Source: an uncultured bacterium (GTDB lineage: Bacteria > Patescibacteria > Microgenomatia > Levybacterales > UBA12049). From it: a stretch of DNA of 9,843 bases. The translations under genes were made by a program, and so were the position numbers. Positions 5,458 through 9,843 of the stretch are shown here, piece by piece; positions within the stretch are counted from its first letter, which is position 1; each line of letters starts with the position of its first letter. The notes under the pieces are model-generated. The model saw only the letters and a list, made by a program, of their open reading frames with translations, was not told where the DNA came from and ran no database searches. Location: the NCBI GenBank assembly GCA_946885425.1, contig CAMPGJ010000032.1:1-9843 (forward strand), read 5' to 3'.

Positions 5458-5463
5458 CTCTCT

Positions 5464-6180
5464 ATGACCAATAGTAAAAAATCCCACAAAGAACCGCATA
5501 GGGCTAGTCATGTGTCGAAGCTAAATTGGCTGCGGGCGGCTGTTTTGGGAGCAAATGATGGGATTGTGTCTATCGCAGGATTGGTAGTCGGAGTAGCAGG
5601 AGCGACCAACTCACTCAGCGCTATTTTGACGGCAGGTATCGCTGGTATTATTGCCGGGGCTATATCTATGGCAGCAGGCGAATATGTATCTGTCAGCAGT
5701 TCCCGGGATACTGAAAAAGCATTACTTGAAAAAGAACGGTATGAACTAAAAAACTTTCCTGAAAAAGAACTCCAAGAACTTGCGGATATCTATGAAAAGA
5801 AAGGATTATCAAAGAAGACTGCTATGGTTGTTGCACAAGAACTAACAGAGCATGATCCGATTGCTGCTCATTTCGATGCAGAACTAGGGATAGATCCTGA
5901 TAACCTAACCAACCCCTGGGACGCTGCGTACGCTTCTGCAGCATCATTTCTTGTAGGAGCTGCTATTCCTTTGGCTGCAATTATCCTTCCACCAGAAGAT
6001 GTCCGTATTCCCTTTGCTTTTTCTTCTGTGATCATAGCTCTGGTGATCACTGGTACCGTCAGTGCCAAAGTAGGCGGAGCCAATATACCAAAAGCGGTTA
6101 TCCGCGTAGTGATCGGGGGAGCGCTAGCTATGGCGGTGACTTACGGAATTGGAAGAATCTTTGGCATCAGTCAGCTCTAG
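5464..6180 (+). CDS. VIT1/CCC1-family Fe2+/Mn2+ transporter
   Basis: A 238-residue membrane protein of the VIT1/CCC1 family, whose members move Fe2+ or Mn2+ out of the cytoplasm (into vacuoles in eukaryotes, outward in bacteria), usually in exchange for protons. The N-terminal motif LRAAVLGANDGIVS (23-36) and AGEYVSVSSSRD (71-82) are classic. Asp32 and Met69 have the same spacing as the metal-path Asp and Met I recall from the plant VIT1 structure. Two N-terminal helices (~28-48, ~53-75) are followed by a charged, Glu-rich cytoplasmic segment (~82-150) equivalent to the metal-binding region, then three helices (~155-176, ~184-202, ~210-233), giving the expected five. A role in metal tolerance or storage is likely. 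The start is set by the promoter-like TATACT 6 nt upstream. The family is secure; the metal preference is not visible. Confidence 0.94.
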   Translation: MTNSKKSHKEPHRASHVSKLNWLRAAVLGANDGIVSIAGLVVGVAGATNSLSAILTAGIAGIIAGAISMAAGEYVSVSSSRDTEKALLEKERYELKNFPEKELQELADIYEKKGLSKKTAMVVAQELTEHDPIAAHFDAELGIDPDNLTNPWDAAYASAASFLVGAAIPLAAIILPPEDVRIPFAFSSVIIALVITGTVSAKVGGANIPKAVIRVVIGGALAMAVTYGIGRIFGISQL

Positions 6181-6248
6181 TCCTCAGTCTAACGTGTATG
6201 CAACCTCATCTGTACAAAATTGTTCTACGAAAATAAGATAATATATTG

Positions 6249-6254
6249 TATAAT
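6249..6254 (+). promoter_or_regulatory. -10 hexamer of the histidine kinase gene
   Basis: A perfect TATAAT ends 8 nt before the ATG at 6263, in a very AT-rich stretch. I find no -35 with good spacing (the TTGTTC at 6220-6225 is 23 nt away). No Shine-Dalgarno lies between. Confidence 0.5.
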
Positions 6255-6262
6255 CTAACATT

Positions 6263-8125
6263 ATGAATATCAATGATCTAACAAATCAAACAATATTCCA
6301 GCAATCTCCTATAAGCACTCAAGTTTTTTCTCCAACCGGAGAATCAGTGGGTGCCAATAAAGCATGGGAAAAACTCTGGGGAGTAAAACACAAACAGATT
6401 CTAGGATATAACGTTCTAAAAGATAAACAGCTAATACAAAATGGGATTATGTCTTTCATCGAACGGGGATTTCAAGGAGAGATTGTACAAGTACCTGCGA
6501 TAAAATATGAACCTAATAAAACAATCCCTGGTAAAAGAGCCGTTCCTTTCCGATGGGTCAAAGCTCTCATCTACCCCGTAAAAGATCATACAGGCAAGAT
6601 CATTCATGTTGTTTTGCAGCATGAAGATATCACAGAACAGATTTTGTCAGAGGAAAAGCTTCATGATAGCGAAACACGATATAAAACATTAACTGGCCTT
6701 GCTCCTGTTGGGATATTTCAAACAGATGAAAAAGGGAATTGTCTGTACGTAAATAAAAGATGGTGCGATTTTGCAGGAATGACTCATGAACAAGCAAAGG
6801 GGCAGGGATGGCTGAAAGCATTGCATCCTGATGACAAAGAAAGAATCGTTGCAGAATGGAATGAATCAGCAAATCATGATGAAGAATTTAGCAGCGAATA
6901 CAGATTCAAAACGAGGAAAGGTGGGATCACATGGCTTCAAGGTAATGCTGTAGGGATAAAGGATGTTAAAGGGAACACAATAGGGTATCTAGGAACAATC
7001 AGCGATATAACAGAAAAAAAACAAACTGAAAATAAACAGAAAAAAATAGAACACGCATTGAGAGAAAGTGAAGAACGCTTGCGGTTAGCTCTTAATGCTG
7101 GAAATATTGGTGTATGGGATTGGGATATCGTAAATAATAACATCAGTTGGTCAGAAAAAATATACGAGATTCATGGGGTTAAGAAAGATGATTTTAAAGG
7201 TACCGTAGATGAATTTATGCAGGTTATCTATCCTGGAGATAAACAATTTGTTATGGATCATCTGGAATCTGCGCTGCAAAATAAAAAACCGTATCAGCTC
7301 GAATTCCGGGCTTATGGTCCAGGTAAAAAAGTGATCTGGATAATCACAAGCGCGCAAGTTCTCTTTGATGATGAAGATAAACCGATCCGTATGTTGGGGG
7401 CAACCATTGATATTACGGAGCGCAAACGATTAGAAAACCAAAAAGATGAATTTATTGGTTTGGCTTCTCATGAATTAAAGACTCCTGTCACAAGTATTAA
7501 AGTTTTTGCCCAGGTATTGCAACGGACTTTTTCGAAGACCGGTGACAATAAATCAGTACTATTATTAAAGAAAATGGACGTTCAAATCAATAAATTGACG
7601 ACACTCATCGGAGATCTGCTTGATGTAACAAGAATAAAAGAAGGTAAGCTGACTTTCAGAAATGACTATTTTAATTTCAATGAAATGGTGGAGGAAATAA
7701 CAGAAGAGATCCAACGGACATCAGATACCCATACTATTGTCCTGCATTTAGATGTAACAAAAAAGGTATATGGTGACCGTGATAGATACGGACAAGTACT
7801 TACTAATCTGCTAACAAATGCATTGAAGTATTCTCCTGCTGATAAAAATATTATTGTAACAACAAAAGCAGGAAAGAAAGAAATGCTTTTATCAGTAACC
7901 GATTTTGGAATAGGTGTTCCAGAAGAAAAACAAAAAGAAATCTTCCAACGATTTTTCAGAGTAAATCAAGAAAAAGATACATACCCAGGGTTAGGACTAG
8001 GATTATACATTTGCAAAGAGATTATTGAGAGACAGGGAGGGGAAATATGGGTCGAAAGTGATCGGTCAGGCAAAACCGGTACTACGTTCTCATTCACTGC
8101 TCCCATAGCAAAAAGGAACATATAA
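6263..8125 (+). CDS. soluble sensor histidine kinase with three PAS domains
   Basis: A 620-residue kinase with no transmembrane segment, so it senses a cytoplasmic signal. Domains in order are PAS1 (~11-126), PAS2 (~138-252, ending SDITEKK), a short coiled linker, PAS3 (~272-388, PAC ending IDITERK), HisKA with phospho-accepting His403 in SHELKTP, and HATPase_c (~510-618) with the N box NLLTNALKYSP (Asn515, Asn519), G1 DFGIGVP (from Asp547), F box FQRFFR and G2 GLGLGLYI (from 576). All catalytic motifs are intact. No response regulator gene or receiver domain is within the window, so the partner lies elsewhere. PAS1 is weaker than the other two and may bind a different ligand. No haem- or flavin-binding signature is obvious. 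It is transcribed on its own from an upstream TATAAT and ends 5 nt from the convergent PAP2 gene. Confidence 0.94.
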   Translation: MNINDLTNQTIFQQSPISTQVFSPTGESVGANKAWEKLWGVKHKQILGYNVLKDKQLIQNGIMSFIERGFQGEIVQVPAIKYEPNKTIPGKRAVPFRWVKALIYPVKDHTGKIIHVVLQHEDITEQILSEEKLHDSETRYKTLTGLAPVGIFQTDEKGNCLYVNKRWCDFAGMTHEQAKGQGWLKALHPDDKERIVAEWNESANHDEEFSSEYRFKTRKGGITWLQGNAVGIKDVKGNTIGYLGTISDITEKKQTENKQKKIEHALRESEERLRLALNAGNIGVWDWDIVNNNISWSEKIYEIHGVKKDDFKGTVDEFMQVIYPGDKQFVMDHLESALQNKKPYQLEFRAYGPGKKVIWIITSAQVLFDDEDKPIRMLGATIDITERKRLENQKDEFIGLASHELKTPVTSIKVFAQVLQRTFSKTGDNKSVLLLKKMDVQINKLTTLIGDLLDVTRIKEGKLTFRNDYFNFNEMVEEITEEIQRTSDTHTIVLHLDVTKKVYGDRDRYGQVLTNLLTNALKYSPADKNIIVTTKAGKKEMLLSVTDFGIGVPEEKQKEIFQRFFRVNQEKDTYPGLGLGLYICKEIIERQGGEIWVESDRSGKTGTTFSFTAPIAKRNI

Positions 8126-8130
8126 TATAG

Positions 8131-8862
8131 TTATTTGCTGAGCTTAGGAGGACGATATTTTTTAAAAAGATTTCTAAAAGTTAACGTTCTCTCAACAACA
8201 ATCACAAGAGCAAACCACAAAAGCCCTGCTATATACCCAGCCACTACGTCAGTAGGATAATGCACTCCCAGATAAACTCTGCTAATACCGATTAATAGTA
8301 CCAAAATCCCGGCAATAATACTGAAAAGCAACGTCCTCTTTATCTTGCCGGAAAAATGATACGTAAAATAAGCCAATGTAGCATAAAAAACAAATCCATT
8401 CATCGCGTGTCCTGAAGGGAAACTATATGAAGTTAACGTAAACAAAGGATCAATATCCGGCCTGGGTCTTTGAAAAATTTGTTTCAGGGTTATATTTAAT
8501 ATTGAACCAAAAATGAGCATAATCACAAAAAGTATGGACTCTTTTTTATGTTTTTTCCATGAAAGGACTATCGCAATTACCGTAGAAAATACGAGAATAA
8601 GATCCGCCCCAAAATAAGTAATAAAGATCATCACCTCAGTGAGAAGAGGCGTGCGGAAACTATAGATATAGTGAGAAATATCAGTATCAATTTTAACCAC
8701 CTCTTTATCAAATATTGTATCTTTGGCAATATCAGCAAAAAGGAAGAGGGAAAACATGATAATAACTATCCCTATCACAATCTCACAGAAGAGAACAAAA
8801 GCTGTTTTTGAACTAAAACTAAAGGAAAAGACATTTGAAATGTTATTACGCACCTTCTTCAC
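8131..8862 (-). CDS. PAP2-family membrane phosphatase
   Basis: A 243-residue integral membrane phosphatase of the PAP2 superfamily, which dephosphorylates lipid phosphates such as undecaprenyl pyrophosphate, phosphatidic acid or phosphatidylglycerol phosphate at the membrane surface. All three catalytic motifs are intact: KQIFQRPRP (127-135; K-x6-RP), PSGH (149-152) and SRVYLGVHYPTD (194-205; SR-x5-H-x3-D), giving nucleophile His201 and acid His152. Six hydrophobic helices are visible (~22-44, ~75-100, ~108-124, ~152-170, ~176-192, ~205-224), with a basic C-terminal tail. The start is GTG at 8862, with TATACT 8 nt upstream. It is convergent with the kinase gene with only 5 nt between stops and no terminator between, so overlapping 3' transcripts are likely. 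Undecaprenyl-pyrophosphate recycling is a plausible role, but the substrate cannot be read from sequence. Confidence 0.94.
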   Translation of the reverse strand: MKKVRNNISNVFSFSFSSKTAFVLFCEIVIGIVIIMFSLFLFADIAKDTIFDKEVVKIDTDISHYIYSFRTPLLTEVMIFITYFGADLILVFSTVIAIVLSWKKHKKESILFVIMLIFGSILNITLKQIFQRPRPDIDPLFTLTSYSFPSGHAMNGFVFYATLAYFTYHFSGKIKRTLLFSIIAGILVLLIGISRVYLGVHYPTDVVAGYIAGLLWFALVIVVERTLTFRNLFKKYRPPKLSK

Positions 8863-8870
8863 TATATTTT

Positions 8871-8898
8871 AGTATATACAGATACCTTTAAATATCAA
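8871..8898 (-). promoter_or_regulatory. candidate promoter of the PAP2 gene
   Basis: On the minus strand TTGATA (8893-8898), 16 nt, TATACT (8871-8876), which ends 8 nt before the GTG at 8862. The -35 lies inside the AT-rich repeat at 8891-8930, so the repeat may supply the promoter. Confidence 0.55.
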
Positions 8899-8930
8899 AT
8901 ATCCAATATCAAATGCCAAATATCAAATTA
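8891..8930. repeat. AATATCCAAT/ATGCCAAATATCAAAT intergenic repeat, copy 1
   Basis: An AT-rich string of related words (AATATCAAAT, ATCCAATATC, AAATGCCAAA, TATCAAAT). The 16-mer ATGCCAAATATCAAAT (8913-8928) recurs exactly, in reverse orientation, at 9792-9807. This kind of degenerate intergenic repeat is one I associate with CPR genomes. Confidence 0.8.
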
Positions 8931-8934
8931 CCGG

Positions 8935-8962
8935 AGAGATGCTGGACTCGGCCAGCATGACG
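8935..8962 (+). repeat. 28-bp hairpin repeat, copy 2
   Basis: An exact 28-of-28 inverted match to 439-466. The stem ATGCTGG (8939-8945) pairs with CCAGCAT (8952-8958) around ACTCGG. Unlike copy 1 it is followed on its own strand by A-rich sequence (GACGAAGAAAAA); it sits between the PAP2 promoter and the small acidic protein gene. Confidence 0.88.
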
Positions 8963-8984
8963 AAGAAAAAGCCCGTGATGTTGC

Positions 8985-9039
8985 TTGACAGGGGTGGGTG
9001 GTTCTCTTGATACTCTTGATACTCTGTCTATGTTATACT
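8985..9039 (+). promoter_or_regulatory. promoter region of the small acidic protein with a 9-bp tandem repeat
   Basis: A consensus TTGACA (8985-8990) is followed after 18 nt by GATACT (9009-9014). CTCTTGATA is repeated in tandem at 9004-9012 and 9013-9021. Further on, an extended -10 TGTTATACT (9031-9039) ends 6 nt before the ATG at 9046. Two staggered promoters are possible; the closer one would give a leaderless mRNA. Confidence 0.5.
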
Positions 9040-9045
9040 AACTGT

Positions 9046-9198
9046 ATGGAAGACGAAGGACAGGAACAAAGCGACGATAAGACACTGCGAAATGATAAGG
9101 GTGAACGTGTAGATGAGCTGGACCTGATGGGCGCAGCAGTCTTCCTCTCTATCCAAAACGGATTTAAAAAATTGATTGGTCTGTTTACCAAAAAATAG
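9046..9198 (+). CDS. 50-residue acidic small protein, unknown function
   Basis: A small protein of no family I recognise. Residues 1-27 are highly charged and mostly acidic, and probably disordered. Residues ~28-48 (from MGAAVFLSIQNGF to LIGLFTKK) form a potential amphipathic helix with a basic end, which could contact a membrane or a partner protein. I choose the ATG at 9046 because TGTTATACT ends 6 nt before it, the same arrangement as for the KOW, VIT and other genes here. A GTG at 8998 in the same frame would add a hydrophobic lipobox-like N-terminus, but that segment is the translation of the CTCTTGATA repeats and probable promoter. The coding call rests on promoter placement and sensible composition, not on homology. 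Confidence 0.55.
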   Translation: MEDEGQEQSDDKTLRNDKGERVDELDLMGAAVFLSIQNGFKKLIGLFTKK

Positions 9199-9216
9199 GG
9201 GATAGTACAAAATTTT

Positions 9217-9240
9217 CCATTTTCCAGGCTCCATTTTCCA
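9217..9240. repeat. CCATTTTCCA direct repeat
   Basis: CCATTTTCCA occurs at 9217-9226 and 9231-9240 with period 14, inside an AT-rich stretch flanked by AAAATTTT and ATAATTTTA. It is one more short intergenic repeat word in this region, 18 nt after the small acidic protein gene. Confidence 0.7.
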
Positions 9241-9264
9241 TTTATAATTTTAGATTGAATCTTA

Positions 9265-9396
9265 GACGTGCGAGGTGGGAGGTTTTTGAAACTTGACGCT
9301 TTGACTTTTTGATTATTTGACGCTCTTGAACGGATCACACTTCAGGTATTCAAGGAATCAAATATTCAAGATCAAGAATATCTCACTTCCCACGTC
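9265..9396. repeat. 132-nt imperfect inverted repeat of TTGA/TCAA words
   Basis: The outer arms GACGTGCGAGGTGGGA (9265-9280) and TCTCACTTCCCACGTC (9381-9396) match in 13 of 16 positions when folded. Inside, the left half is built of TTGA words (TTGACGCT at 9293-9300 and 9317-9324, TTTGA, CTTGAA) and the right half of the complementary words (ATTCAAG, ATCAAATATTCAAG, ATCAAG). No ORF fills it. With 9217-9240 it accounts for most of the 221-nt gap between the two flanking genes. Confidence 0.65.
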
Positions 9397-9419
9397 AAGA
9401 ATTCTATTTCTAATCTACA

Positions 9420-9725
9420 TTAGGCTCTCCACTGCGACAGTTCCAAATTCACCTTCTCTCCTTTAAACTGCACCCCTTCGTTCAAGAGCATTTTTCTTTT
9501 TGTTACAATTCCTTCTCCATATGCGTAGCCGGTGAGCTTCCCATCTGAAGCGACTACACGATGGCAGGGGATTGTGCTCATATCAGGGTTATGTTTCATG
9601 CTCATACCTACAGCCCTCGCAGCCAGAGGACTACCCGCCATCTGCGCCAACTGCCCATAGGTAGCAACCTTCCCCCGAGGAATCCTCCTAGCAACCTCAT
9701 ACACCCTCTCTGTAAATGTCTTCAT
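9420..9725 (-). CDS. single-domain O6-alkylguanine-DNA alkyltransferase family protein (MGMT/Ogt C-terminal domain)
   Basis: A 101-residue protein consisting of only the DNA-binding/active-site domain of the Ogt/MGMT family. The family transfers alkyl groups from O6-alkylguanine to its own cysteine. PCHRVV (53-58) gives the acceptor Cys54. Tyr23 in ATYGQLA and the arginine of ARAVG (Arg37) match the residues that rotate and replace the flipped base. Related alkyltransferase-like proteins of this length usually have Trp in place of the Cys and only flag lesions for excision repair. Here the Cys is kept, so true transferase activity is possible. I chose the ATG at 9725 over 9746 because family homology starts with MKTFTERVY and the extra 7 residues would translate the AATATCCAAT repeat. 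No clear Shine-Dalgarno is present; a weak GATATT lies 6 nt upstream. Confidence 0.9.
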   Translation of the reverse strand: MKTFTERVYEVARRIPRGKVATYGQLAQMAGSPLAARAVGMSMKHNPDMSTIPCHRVVASDGKLTGYAYGEGIVTKRKMLLNEGVQFKGEKVNLELSQWRA

Positions 9726-9731
9726 AAAATT

Positions 9732-9822
9732 AATATCCAATGTCAAATATCCAATATCTAATATCCAATACGTTTTTCTTCGTCATTTGGCATTTGATAT
9801 TTGGCATTGGATATTGGATATT
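9732..9822. repeat. AATATCCAAT fold-back repeat
   Basis: The left arm (9732-9769) is made of AATATCCAAT and AATATCTAAT words. The right arm (9785-9822) carries the complementary ATATTGGATATT and ATTTGGCATTTGATATTTGG words, so the two can fold into a long imperfect hairpin around a T-rich loop. ATTTGATATTTGGCAT (9792-9807) is the exact reverse complement of 8913-8928. It lies directly upstream of the alkyltransferase gene and probably overlaps its promoter. Confidence 0.75.
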
Positions 9823-9841
9823 CTTGCGCTACACGCGCAAG
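9823..9841 (+). other. perfect GC-rich hairpin at the window end
   Basis: CTTGCGC (9823-9829) pairs perfectly with GCGCAAG (9835-9841) around TACAC. The window ends 2 nt later, so whether it is a terminator for a gene further right or another repeat copy cannot be seen. Confidence 0.6.
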
Positions 9842-9843
9842 GT

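Noticed and set aside
5203..5511. 102-codon antisense ORF over the KOW gene
   Set aside because: Opposes two supported genes and their promoters; the sequence resembles no protein I know.
8998..9198. Lipoprotein-like ORF from GTG 8998
   Set aside because: Its hydrophobic N-terminus is the reading of a tandem 9-mer and a likely promoter; the ATG at 9046 has the arrangement used by other genes here. Kept as an alternative in the findings.
8891..9822. CRISPR array or IS element
   Set aside because: Repeat words are short, degenerate and unevenly spaced, with no unique spacers, no cas genes and no transposase.
1..9843. Alternative genetic code (UGA as Gly or Trp)
   Set aside because: Genes read through with no internal TGA and the gene at 57-389 ends in TGA at the expected place.

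Overview
The window is AT-rich bacterial DNA (code 11: TGA is used as a stop) and looks like a chromosome segment of a Patescibacteria (CPR) organism, possibly of Microgenomates type. This assignment is an inference. It rests on gene style, on short degenerate AT-rich intergenic repeats of the AATATCCAAT/ATGCCAAATATCAAAT kind, on a stand-alone GIY-YIG gene, and on many genes that seem to start without a Shine-Dalgarno leader. No rRNA, CRISPR array, transposase or integrase gene is visible.

Layout. Positions 1-46 hold an 8-bp tandem repeat. Three minus-strand genes follow (57-2023): a small two-helix membrane protein, the Maf nucleotide pyrophosphatase, and a CaCA-type cation/Ca2+ exchanger; the exchanger and maf are 16 nt apart and probably co-transcribed. 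A 96-nt divergent promoter region leads to two plus-strand mannose-glycan enzymes: a GH125 exo-alpha-mannosidase (2120-3478) and a divergent GH130 family protein (3627-4601). These may work together on mannose-containing glycans, and each has its own promoter.

Positions 4602-5242 are the most unusual part. A tRNA-Gln(TTG) gene lies on the minus strand. Immediately upstream of it is a 79-residue GIY-YIG nuclease gene, and upstream of that is a second copy of the tRNA's first 20 nt plus 7 nt of 5' flank. The nuclease ORF runs exactly from the end of one copy to the edge of the other. The outer copy is split by a 36-bp GC-rich palindrome. This looks like a minimal mobile unit (one nuclease gene and one tRNA-derived repeat) captured at a tRNA gene, with the tRNA regenerated.

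Downstream, on the plus strand, are a 62-residue KOW-motif protein, a VIT1/CCC1-like Fe/Mn transporter and a soluble three-PAS-domain histidine kinase with no response regulator in view. Convergent to the kinase is a PAP2-family membrane phosphatase (minus). The last 1 kb holds a 50-residue acidic small protein (plus), a single-domain alkyltransferase of the Ogt/MGMT family (minus), and several families of short hairpin and AT-rich repeats.

A theme across the window is promoter placement. Most genes have a -10 hexamer (TATACT, TATAAT, TACAAT, TATCCT) ending only 6-8 nt before the start codon. That would put transcription initiation at or next to the start codon, giving leaderless mRNAs. The exchanger gene is the clear exception, with a strong GGAGGGG ribosome-binding site.
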